Positions 14,958-22,671 of a stretch of DNA of 50,404 bases are shown one piece after another. Every line of letters begins with the position of its first letter. The stretch's first letter is position 1. Below the pieces are notes generated by a model, which ran no database searches, was not told where the DNA came from, and worked only from the letters and a program-made list of their open reading frames with translations. The position numbers and the translations under genes were made by a program. The DNA comes from Ruminococcaceae bacterium UBA5391 (GTDB taxonomy: Bacteria > Bacillota > Clostridia > Oscillospirales > Acutalibacteraceae). The DNA lies in the NCBI GenBank assembly GCA_002410755.1, contig DHOL01000004.1, positions 7,711-58,114 of the forward strand. The letters run 5' to 3'.

Positions 14958-17390
14958 GTGGCGCGGCATCAAACTCTGCGGGACAGGCGCGACGAAGGTT
15001 ATTGGCTTAGGCTGGCCTTTGTCTATGGGATGGGTGTAGCACTCATCTTTTTTCTGCCCTTTATTATTTTTGACAACGGATATTTCCTTTTTTACGGCGA
15101 CTTTAACGTTCAGCAGGTTCCCTTCTACCAGATGTGCCATGATGCCATTCGGAACGGAAGCTGGGGATGGAGCTGGACTACCGACCTCGGTGCAAATTTT
15201 ATTGGATCATACACGTTCTATCTGCTCGGCAGCCCGTTTTTCTGGCTGACTATCCCATTCCCGAGCCAGGCAGTCCCATACCTGATGGGGCCGCTGCTCG
15301 TCCTGAAATTCGGCTGCGCGTCGCTCACATCGTTCCTGTACCTGCGCCGCTATACAGTCCGTCCCGGCTATGCACTGATTGGTTCGCTAATCTATGCGTT
15401 TTCCGGGTTTTCCATTTACAATATTTTCTTCAACCATTTTCACGAAGCAATTATTTTCTTCCCTCTCATGCTTTGGGCGCTGGATGAATATATGTACCAC
15501 CGCCGCAGATATATTTTTGCGCTGACTGTTTTCCTCTGCTGCATGGTAAACTACTACTTCTTTGTGGGGCAGGTTGTTTTCCTGCTGATTTACTGGATTG
15601 TGCGGGTTGCGACCGGAAACTGGAAAATTTCCGTCCGGGATTTTCTTCAGTTGCTGTGCGAAGCGATTATCGGCGTGATGTGCACCTGTGTGCTGCTCAT
15701 CCCAACCGTGTTTGCCGTTACGCAGAATCCGCGTGTTGTCGACCCGCCAATCGGTTGGTCCGCCCTCCTTTACGATTACAATCAGCGGTATATTCATATC
15801 CTCGAATGCTTCTTCTTTCCGCCGGATATTCCTGCGCGGCCGAATTTCACCCCAAACAGCGAGGCAAAATGGGCTTCGCTCGGTGCATGGCTGCCGCTTT
15901 TCAGTATGAGTGGTGTGATTGCATTCCTCCAGTACAAGAAAAAGCATTGGCTGAAATCACTTCTGATGATTTTGTTCTTTATGGCGGCCATACCCGCCCT
16001 GAACGCGGCTTTCCAGGCGTTCAACATGGCCTACTATGCACGCTGGTTCTATATGCTGACACTGATGATGTCACTCGCAACGGTTGCTTCGCTTCAGTAC
16101 TCGGACGTTGACTGGAAGCGCGCCATTCACTGGACTTTCGGCATCACGCTCGGCATTGCCCTCCCAATCGGCCTGATGCCAAAGCATGTAGACAGCAGCT
16201 CGGGCGGCAAGGAAACTGTCATTGGCCTCGAAGACTATCCCACCCGTTTTTGGACCTATGTTGCCATAGCGCTTCTGAGCCTTTCGCTGCTTGTCATTAT
16301 CTTTCGCTATTATAAATGGAACCGCAAGCGCTTCCTACAGAGCTGTGTTGTAGGCATTACATTAATCACCGCGTTTTATGCGGCTTACTTTATTGCCCTC
16401 GGCAAGACGCAGAGTGACGATACCCACCACTGGATTATCCCTTATTCCCTTAATAAAGGCAGCGAAATCAATCTTCCGGATGACAAGACAACATTCAGCC
16501 GCATTGACGTCTACGACGGGATGGACAATCAGGGTATGTACTGGCAGAGGCCGACCATTCAGGCTTTCCACAGCATTGTGCCTGGCTCCATAATGGAGTT
16601 TTACCCAACAATCGGCGTCACGCGGGACGTTGGCTCCCGCCCTGATGTCTCCGTTTATGGCCTGCGCGGTCTCACAAGCTGCCGCTGGCTGTTCGATCCC
16701 ATCTCAAGCGGCGGAGATTTCACAACAACCGGCGGGAAAATGCAGATGCCCGGTTGGTCCTATTATGCAACGCAGAATGGCTGCCGTATTTACCAAAACA
16801 ACTATTTTATCCCAATGGGTTTCAGCTACGACAGTTATATCACCCGTTCCGAGTACAATACTTCCATCCAGTCTGACCGTCACCTGCTCCTGCTGAAAGC
16901 CATTGTACTGGAGGACGCAGATGCTTCCAAATATGCCGGTCCGCTCAAGCACCTGAACACCGAAGACCAGGATTACACAAACGATGGGTACTTCAGTGAC
17001 TGCACAGCAAGGAAGTCCATGTCGTGCCCTGCTTTTTCCTATGATAACGGCGGATTTTCCGCTACGTTCGCTTCTGAAAAGGAACGTCTTGTATTTTTCA
17101 GTGTCCCGTGGGAAGGTGGATGGAGTGCTACCGTCAACGGCAAATCAGCCCAGATTATCAAGGCCAACGTCGGCTTTATGGCAGTTAAAGTGCCGGCCGG
17201 CACTTCGTCCATCCGATTTAATTACCAGACACCCGGCATCAAGCTTGGTGCCATTGCCTCCTGCGGAGGGATTGCCCTTTTCTTCCTCTACTGGCTGCTG
17301 ACACATAAAAAGCAGCCGGCATATGGGCTGTGCCGTACCGGGGAAGCAGAACAAAATAGAGAAAAAGAAAATCCTGAAAATGGAGGTTAA
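14958..17390 (+). CDS. YfhO-family membrane protein, putative GT-C glycosyltransferase
   Basis: An 810-residue polytopic membrane protein of the YfhO family. The N-terminal half has many hydrophobic segments and a first outer loop with YFLFYGDFNVQQVPFYQ, the acidic-loop position of GT-C enzymes. From about residue 500 to 755 there is a large soluble, probably extracytoplasmic domain, then one last membrane segment near 760-785 and a charged tail. Bacillus YfhO transfers GlcNAc from a lipid carrier to lipoteichoic acid and works with the GT2 CsbB. Here a CsbB-like GT2 follows after 3 bases, which supports the same kind of task. The start is GTG at 14958 because GGGAGG lies 7 bases before it; an ATG at 14937 has no such site. 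Confidence 0.85.
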   Translation: MARHQTLRDRRDEGYWLRLAFVYGMGVALIFFLPFIIFDNGYFLFYGDFNVQQVPFYQMCHDAIRNGSWGWSWTTDLGANFIGSYTFYLLGSPFFWLTIPFPSQAVPYLMGPLLVLKFGCASLTSFLYLRRYTVRPGYALIGSLIYAFSGFSIYNIFFNHFHEAIIFFPLMLWALDEYMYHRRRYIFALTVFLCCMVNYYFFVGQVVFLLIYWIVRVATGNWKISVRDFLQLLCEAIIGVMCTCVLLIPTVFAVTQNPRVVDPPIGWSALLYDYNQRYIHILECFFFPPDIPARPNFTPNSEAKWASLGAWLPLFSMSGVIAFLQYKKKHWLKSLLMILFFMAAIPALNAAFQAFNMAYYARWFYMLTLMMSLATVASLQYSDVDWKRAIHWTFGITLGIALPIGLMPKHVDSSSGGKETVIGLEDYPTRFWTYVAIALLSLSLLVIIFRYYKWNRKRFLQSCVVGITLITAFYAAYFIALGKTQSDDTHHWIIPYSLNKGSEINLPDDKTTFSRIDVYDGMDNQGMYWQRPTIQAFHSIVPGSIMEFYPTIGVTRDVGSRPDVSVYGLRGLTSCRWLFDPISSGGDFTTTGGKMQMPGWSYYATQNGCRIYQNNYFIPMGFSYDSYITRSEYNTSIQSDRHLLLLKAIVLEDADASKYAGPLKHLNTEDQDYTNDGYFSDCTARKSMSCPAFSYDNGGFSATFASEKERLVFFSVPWEGGWSATVNGKSAQIIKANVGFMAVKVPAGTSSIRFNYQTPGIKLGAIASCGGIALFFLYWLLTHKKQPAYGLCRTGEAEQNREKENPENGG

Positions 17391-17393
17391 GCT

Positions 17394-18347
17394 ATGCCCA
17401 TCATATATTTGGTAATTCCTTGCTACAACGAAGAAAAAGTGCTTCCAGAGACAGCAAAGCGCCTGACAAAAAAGCTCGCATCTATGCGTAGTGCGGGCCT
17501 TGCGGACGAAAAAAGCCGGATTCTTTTCGTGGATGATGGCAGCCGTGACTCAACCTGGAGCCTGATTGAGCAGTTCAGCAAAGGAAGCAGCTGCATCTGC
17601 GGCATCAAACTGGCACATAACCGCGGCCACCAGAATGCCCTGCTTGCCGGCCTGATGACAGCACGGAAATATGCCGACTGCATAATCAGCATGGATGCCG
17701 ATCTTCAGGATGATGTGGAAGTCCTCGATGAATTTGTCAAAAAGTATCTTGACGGATGTGACATTGTCTACGGCGTTCGCAATAAGCGCGATACCGACAC
17801 CGCCTTTAAGCGCAAAACAGCTCTTGCCTTTTACAGGCTGATGGAAAAGCTTGGCGTAGAAACCGTTTACAACCACGCGGACTACCGGCTGATGAGCCGC
17901 CGCGCGCTGGATGCGCTGAGCAGCTACCATGAAGTGAACCTTTTCCTGCGCGGCCTCGTGCCGCTCATTGGTTTCCGCAGCGGCTGCGTCTATTACGACC
18001 GCCACGAGCGCTTTGCCGGTGAATCAAAATATCCGCTGAAAAAGATGATATCGTTTGCAATCGACGGCATTACATCGTTCAGCGTAAAACCCCTTGGCCT
18101 GATTTTCCTTCTAGGCAGTGTAATTTCCTTTGTCAGCCTTGTTGGGGTAATCTGGTCCGCGATTGCCCATTGTGCCGGAGGTTCTGCGGCATGGATTATC
18201 GGCGTGTGGTCGATCTGGCTGCTCGGCGGCCTGCTGATGCTCTGTCTTGGTGTTGTCGGCGTTTATGTTGGAAAAATCTATGCTGAAACTAAGGCCCGGC
18301 CGCGGTACCTAATTGAAAAAACCGTTACGCCGCCTTCCGGCAAATAA
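17394..18347 (+). CDS. Polyprenyl-phosphate GT2 glycosyltransferase (CsbB/GtrB type)
   Basis: A 317-residue family 2 glycosyltransferase. The catalytic domain opens with LVIPCYNEEKVLPET, has FVDDGSRDST and the metal-binding DAD at residues 101-103 in MDADLQDD. The acceptor region RFAGESKYPLKKM is typical of DPM1/GtrB/CsbB enzymes. Two C-terminal membrane segments (about 232-258 and 266-294) anchor it. It is expected to load a sugar from a nucleotide onto undecaprenyl phosphate in the inner leaflet. It lies 3 bases after the YfhO-like gene, forming a donor-making and donor-using pair. No flippase gene is adjacent. A terminator follows. Confidence 0.92.
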   Translation: MPIIYLVIPCYNEEKVLPETAKRLTKKLASMRSAGLADEKSRILFVDDGSRDSTWSLIEQFSKGSSCICGIKLAHNRGHQNALLAGLMTARKYADCIISMDADLQDDVEVLDEFVKKYLDGCDIVYGVRNKRDTDTAFKRKTALAFYRLMEKLGVETVYNHADYRLMSRRALDALSSYHEVNLFLRGLVPLIGFRSGCVYYDRHERFAGESKYPLKKMISFAIDGITSFSVKPLGLIFLLGSVISFVSLVGVIWSAIAHCAGGSAAWIIGVWSIWLLGGLLMLCLGVVGVYVGKIYAETKARPRYLIEKTVTPPSGK

Positions 18348-18359
18348 GATTCATCGAAC

Positions 18360-18398
18360 GCCTCCGGGCCGGAAAAGCTCGGAGGCTTTTCCTTTTCT
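18360..18398 (+). terminator. Terminator after the GT2 gene
   Basis: GCCTCCG (18360-18366) with CGGAGGC (18380-18386), then TTTTCCTTTTCT. Confidence 0.75.
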
Positions 18399-18415
18399 GC
18401 ACGGAAAAAATGGTG

Positions 18416-18421
18416 TATAAT
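18416..18421 (+). promoter_or_regulatory. -10 box before the cysteine desulfurase gene
   Basis: Perfect TATAAT, 38 bases before the start codon; the -35 is poor. Confidence 0.4.
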
Positions 18422-18458
18422 GATTGGGTTAAATCTGGGGTACCATGGAGGGATAATT

Positions 18459-19613
18459 TTGGCTGAGATTTATTTTGATAACTCTTCCACAACGCGCGTC
18501 TGCCCGGAGGCAGCCAACGCGGTGATGAAAGCAATGACAGAAAATTACGGCAATCCATCCTCGCTGCATACAAAAGGGTTCCTCGCGGAACAGGAAATGC
18601 GTTCCGCGAGGGAAGCGGTTGCTTCGCTGATTGGTGCAAGGCCGGAGGAAATCACATTCACTTCCGGCGGGACGGAAAGCAATAATCTTGCGGTCTTTGG
18701 TGCAGCACATGCACGGAAAAAGCGCGGCAGGCGCATTGTAACAACGGCGATTGAACACCCGTCCGTGCTGAACACTGTGAAACGGCTGGAAAAGGACGGC
18801 TTTGAAGCTATTTATCTGAAACCGGATTCCGAAGGGCATATCAGCCCCGAGGAAGTAAAAAACGCCATTACACCGGATACCATCCTCGTCAGCATGATGC
18901 GGGTGAATAATGAAGTCGGCAGTATCCTGCCTGTAGAAGCTGCGGCGGACGCAATCGAAGAGAAACATGCCCCTGCCCTGCTGCATATCGACGCAGTGCA
19001 GGCTTTCGGGAAGCTGCCGCTGCGCGTCTCCGGGCTGCACTGTGACCTGATGAGCATGAGCGCACATAAAATTCACGGTCCGAAAGGGATTGGTGCTTTG
19101 TATGTCCGGAGCGGCGTCCACATTGAGCCGCTGACCTATGGCGGCGGGCAGGAAAAAGATCTCCGCCCCGGCACAGAAAGCGTGCCGCTGATTGCGGGAT
19201 TCGGTGCGGCAGTAAAGGCCCTGCCAGACCTTGAGGCCGAGCTCAGCGCGATGCGCAGCCTGAACCATTGCTGCAGGGAACAGCTTGCAGGGATTGAGGG
19301 CGTTACTGTCAATTCCCCTGATGATGCGTTTCCCTATATCCTGAACTTTTCAGCAGGGAATGTTCGTGCGGAAACAATGCTGCACTTCCTTTCGGAGAAG
19401 AATATTTTTGTTTCCTCCGGTTCTGCGTGTTCAAGGGGACGCGCAAGCCATGTGCTGAAGGCAATGGGGCTTCCGCAGGACCGTATCCGTTCAGCGCTGC
19501 GGCTGAGTTTCTGCCGCTATAATACAAAAGAGGAAGCCACTGAATTTTTTGCTGCGCTGCGCGAAGGCCTTTCGTCCCTTGCCGTGCAGCAGTTGGCAGG
19601 AGGGCACAGATGA
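18459..19613 (+). CDS. Cysteine desulfurase, NifS/IscS-like, partner of ThiI
   Basis: A 384-residue PLP enzyme that takes sulfur from cysteine as a persulfide. Signatures: IYFDNSSTTRVCPE at the N-terminus, FTSGGTESNNLA, the PLP lysine near residue 205 in SAHKIHGPKG, and the catalytic cysteine near 324 in SSGSACSRGRASH. The start is a TTG at 18459, six bases after GGAGGG; upstream ATG codons give an atypical N-terminus. The stop overlaps thiI by 4 bases. This is the Bacillus nifZ-thiI arrangement, so its main role is probably sulfur supply for 4-thiouridine in tRNA and perhaps thiazole. Confidence 0.93.
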   Translation: MAEIYFDNSSTTRVCPEAANAVMKAMTENYGNPSSLHTKGFLAEQEMRSAREAVASLIGARPEEITFTSGGTESNNLAVFGAAHARKKRGRRIVTTAIEHPSVLNTVKRLEKDGFEAIYLKPDSEGHISPEEVKNAITPDTILVSMMRVNNEVGSILPVEAAADAIEEKHAPALLHIDAVQAFGKLPLRVSGLHCDLMSMSAHKIHGPKGIGALYVRSGVHIEPLTYGGGQEKDLRPGTESVPLIAGFGAAVKALPDLEAELSAMRSLNHCCREQLAGIEGVTVNSPDDAFPYILNFSAGNVRAETMLHFLSEKNIFVSSGSACSRGRASHVLKAMGLPQDRIRSALRLSFCRYNTKEEATEFFAALREGLSSLAVQQLAGGHR

Positions 19614-20785
19614 AAGAAGTTATCCTGATTAAGCTTGGCGAAGTTGTGCTTAAGGGCCTCAACCGCCGCAGTTTTGAGGATGTCCTCCTTAAAAATATCC
19701 GGCGCAGGATTGGCGGCCTCGGTGAATTCGACGTGACGGAACGCCAGTCTACGGTTTACGTTGTACCGCATGAAGGCGCTGACCTTAACGGCGCGGAGGA
19801 GCGTATTTCCAAAATTTTCGGCATTGCCGCATATTCCCGCGCCTGTGAAACGCAGAAAGAAATCGGCGCAATCTGTTCCTGCGCTGCGGACTACCTGCAT
19901 AAAGAACTCTCCAGTGTGAAATCCTTCAAGGTGGAATGCAAACGTTCTGATAAAAAATTTCCGCTAAATTCCCCGCAGATTTGTGCAAAGGCTGGTGAAT
20001 TCCTGCTTGGGCAGTTTCCGAACCTGCATGTTGACGTGATTGAGCCGGAATACACCGTCCGCATTGAAGTGCGCGATTTTGCAGCCTATGTGCACGGCAA
20101 TTCCCGCCATGGTGCAGGAGGCATCCCCGTAGGCACAGGCGGCAAGGCTGCCGTGCTGGTCAGCGGTGGAATCGACAGCCCCGTTGCGGCATGGATGATG
20201 GCAAGGCGCGGCGTTGAGCTGACCGCTATTCACTTTGCAAGCCCTCCCTACACAAGCGAGCGGGCTGAGCAAAAAGCTGCCGACCTGCTGCGCCGTGTTG
20301 GTGAATATGCCGGCCGGATAACGATGTTTACAGTCCCGTTTACAAAGATTCAGGAAGAAATCAAGGAAAAATGCCCCGAAGACCTTTTCACGATTATCAT
20401 GAGGCGCTTTATGATGCGTGCCGCAGAGCAGATTGCCCGGCGCGAAGGCTGTGAGGCGCTTATTACCGGTGAAAGCCTCGGCCAGGTTGCAAGCCAGACG
20501 CTTCAGGCCATTGTCTGCACGGACGAGCCGGCCCGTATGCCTGTTTTCCGTCCGCTCATCGGCATGGATAAAGTGGAGATTATTGATTATGCACGCCGCA
20601 TTGGCACTTATGATCTCTCCATTCTTCCTTATGAAGACTGCTGCACGGTCTTTACACCGCGCCACCCGCGCACACGCCCGGCCCTGAAATTCGTCGAGGT
20701 GGCAGAAGAGGCACTTGACGTGGATACCCTTGTCAGTGACTGCATCACAAATGCAAGGATCACAAAAATTGAACCGAACCGTTAA
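19610..20785 (+). CDS. thiI: tRNA 4-thiouridine synthase ThiI (no rhodanese domain)
   Basis: A 391-residue ThiI with an N-terminal ferredoxin-like/THUMP region and a PP-loop ATP pyrophosphatase, motif SGGIDSPVAAW at about 184-194. It adenylates U8 of tRNA and inserts sulfur. The C-terminal rhodanese domain of the 482-residue E. coli enzyme is absent, as in Bacillus, where the neighbouring desulfurase supplies persulfide directly. ATGA overlap with the desulfurase gene supports this. The end ITKIEPNR closes right after the catalytic domain, so the short form is natural and not a truncation. Confidence 0.95.
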   Translation: MKEVILIKLGEVVLKGLNRRSFEDVLLKNIRRRIGGLGEFDVTERQSTVYVVPHEGADLNGAEERISKIFGIAAYSRACETQKEIGAICSCAADYLHKELSSVKSFKVECKRSDKKFPLNSPQICAKAGEFLLGQFPNLHVDVIEPEYTVRIEVRDFAAYVHGNSRHGAGGIPVGTGGKAAVLVSGGIDSPVAAWMMARRGVELTAIHFASPPYTSERAEQKAADLLRRVGEYAGRITMFTVPFTKIQEEIKEKCPEDLFTIIMRRFMMRAAEQIARREGCEALITGESLGQVASQTLQAIVCTDEPARMPVFRPLIGMDKVEIIDYARRIGTYDLSILPYEDCCTVFTPRHPRTRPALKFVEVAEEALDVDTLVSDCITNARITKIEPNR

Positions 20786-20797
20786 GGAGGTATTTCC

Positions 20798-22078
20798 ATG
20801 GACGCTGAAATCATATCGGTCGGCACAGAGCTTCTGCTTGGCCATACCATCAATACGGACGCTTCTTTTGTTGCCCGTGAGCTTTCGCCCGCCGGGATTA
20901 ACCTGCTTTATACCTGCACCGTCGGTGATAACCCGGAGCGTCTCCGCGCGGCTGTGCAGACCGCTCTTTCACGCAGCGACGCCGTTATTACAACAGGCGG
21001 TCTAGGACCTACAGGAGATGACCTTACTAAAGAAACCATCGCCTCCTGTGCCGGTAAAAAGCTCGTAATGAATCAGGAATGCATGGCACACATTAAGCAC
21101 TATTTTTCTGGGCGCAGCTTCGGTGAAACCCAGAAAAAGCAGGCCCTGTTGCCGGAAGGCTGCACCGTATTCCCCAATGACTGCGGCACCGCGCCCGGCT
21201 GTGGCTTTCGCACCGAAACCGGGAAGCTCGTTGTCATGCTCCCGGGACCGCCTTCGGAAATGCTCCCCATGCTGAAGCGCTATGCGGTGCCGTTTTTGAT
21301 GAAAGGCAGAAAAGATTCTGCCATTGTCTCCCGCATTGTCCGAGTATTCGGCCTCGGGGAAGGCTATGTTGCAGAGCAGATTAGCGACCTCTGCGAAAAA
21401 GCCAACCCAACCTGTGCAACCTATGCAGGTGACGGTGAAATGTTCGTCCGTGTCACAGCACGCGCTGAAAATGAAGAAAAGGCAGCGGCAGTCTGCACAC
21501 CTGTTGTCGACGAACTGAAAAAGCGCCTTGGTGAATTCTGCTACGGCATAGATGTAGGGAGCCTGGAAGAAACTGTTGTTCACCTGCTCGCGGAGCGGGG
21601 GCTTACCATTGCCACGGCAGAGTCCTGCACAGGCGGACTGCTTGCAAAGCGGATTACAGATATTCCCGGCTCGTCCGCTGTTTTTCATATGGGTGCCGTA
21701 ACCTATTCCAATGAAGTCAAAACAGCGATGCTTGGTGTTCCGAAGGAATTGCTTGACCAGTACGGTGCAGTCAATCCGCAGGTTGCAAAGCAGATGGCAG
21801 ACGGCATACGCAGACGTTCCGGAGCGGACTTCGGCATCGGCATTACAGGCCTTGCGGGGCCAGATGGTGGGACACCGGAAAAACCGGTCGGTCTTGTCTA
21901 TCTGGCACTCAGTGACAGCCAAAACATCTGGGTGCGCGAAATGCGCCGCACTACGTCTGGAAAGGGCCGCGGACATATTCGCAATCTTGCTGCTTCCAAC
22001 GCTCTGGATATGATCCGCCGCAGGGTGCTGAATCTTGGCGGCATGGAATATGCTGCCTACTCGCGTGAAAAAGCGTAA
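20798..22078 (+). CDS. cinA: CinA, competence/damage-inducible protein with nicotinamide-nucleotide amidase domain
   Basis: A 426-residue two-domain CinA. The N-terminal molybdopterin-binding-like (MoCF) domain starts AEIISVGTELLLGHTINTD and has TTGGLGPTGDDLTKE at about 65-79 and MLPGPPSEM. The C-terminal PncC-type domain has TAESCTGGLLAKRI near 273 and GITGLAGPDGGTPEKPVG; it deamidates nicotinamide mononucleotide. The N-terminal domain is linked to ADP-ribose pyrophosphatase activity in some CinA proteins. AAGGAGG precedes the ATG by 7 bases and thiI ends 12 bases upstream, so it is in the desulfurase-thiI operon. Confidence 0.95.
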   Translation: MDAEIISVGTELLLGHTINTDASFVARELSPAGINLLYTCTVGDNPERLRAAVQTALSRSDAVITTGGLGPTGDDLTKETIASCAGKKLVMNQECMAHIKHYFSGRSFGETQKKQALLPEGCTVFPNDCGTAPGCGFRTETGKLVVMLPGPPSEMLPMLKRYAVPFLMKGRKDSAIVSRIVRVFGLGEGYVAEQISDLCEKANPTCATYAGDGEMFVRVTARAENEEKAAAVCTPVVDELKKRLGEFCYGIDVGSLEETVVHLLAERGLTIATAESCTGGLLAKRITDIPGSSAVFHMGAVTYSNEVKTAMLGVPKELLDQYGAVNPQVAKQMADGIRRRSGADFGIGITGLAGPDGGTPEKPVGLVYLALSDSQNIWVREMRRTTSGKGRGHIRNLAASNALDMIRRRVLNLGGMEYAAYSREKA

Positions 22079-22106
22079 CTGATTTCTGGGAAAGGGGTCT
22101 CGGAAA

Positions 22107-22598
22107 ATGGATGCAGGGCTTCTGTTTTATCAGGCGCACCGAACTGCTGCGTGCCAGCTTATTTTAAGCCGGGCTTCGGAAGAATTTGGTATTCCGCTGC
22201 ACGAAGTGCGCGTCTGCATACAGGCAGATTATCTAAATCCCAGCATCGCCGGAATATTGAAAGCACGGAATGCAGTTTTTCTCGTTGCTTCCGCGCCGGA
22301 AAAACGTCCAACATGCTCGGAGGCAATCTTTTATACGCTGCATGTCCCTCTCCGCCCCGATGGTGAACCAGAAGGAATTCTCCGCCTTACCGGCTGCCAG
22401 AAAACCGGCTATTTAATTGAGAGCATTGACCAGGCGATTGTGCTCCTGCCTGATGAGCCCAGTAGCATCCTGAAAATGGCACCGGCTGTATTTGGCAGGC
22501 TGAAGTCAAAATTCGACTTGCCCGGTGAATTCCCAAAGAAATGCCACCCGGATTATGAAAAACTGGTCGAAACATGTATGGGGATTCCTCCCGACTGA
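22107..22598 (+). CDS. Unrecognised 163-residue cytosolic protein downstream of cinA
   Basis: I do not recognise this family. The protein is soluble, with no membrane segment or signal peptide. The segment IVLLPDEPSSILKMAPAVF (about 110-128) looks like the MLPGPPSEMLPMLKRY region of the CinA N-terminal domain, so it could be a degenerate or minimal MoCF-like relative; this is a weak impression. The GGLGPTxDD motif is absent. AAAGGGG precedes the ATG. It lies 28 bases after cinA and before a shared terminator, so it is the last gene of the desulfurase-thiI-cinA unit. Codon use matches its neighbours. Confidence 0.7.
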   Translation: MDAGLLFYQAHRTAACQLILSRASEEFGIPLHEVRVCIQADYLNPSIAGILKARNAVFLVASAPEKRPTCSEAIFYTLHVPLRPDGEPEGILRLTGCQKTGYLIESIDQAIVLLPDEPSSILKMAPAVFGRLKSKFDLPGEFPKKCHPDYEKLVETCMGIPPD

Positions 22599-22608
22599 TG
22601 AATAAACA

Positions 22609-22648
22609 GAGGAAGGCTCCAGCAGATGAAACTGCTGGAGCCTTCCTC
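22609..22648. terminator. Bidirectional hairpin between convergent operons
   Basis: A perfect 17-base-pair stem (22609-22625 with 22632-22648) with a 6-base loop, midway between the plus-strand gene ending at 22598 and the protease gene ending at 22672. T-tracts on both sides are poor. Confidence 0.65.
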
Positions 22649-22671
22649 TATCAGGATGAATTTCGCTGCTT

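Noticed and set aside
21002..21976. 324-codon open frame on the minus strand inside cinA
   Set aside because: Cysteine-rich, compositionally odd translation typical of an antisense shadow; cinA is intact.
22609..22648. Perfect 17-base inverted repeat considered as the end of a mobile element
   Set aside because: It sits between convergent genes with a short loop, there is no transposase, no second copy and no target duplication; a transcription terminator fits better.
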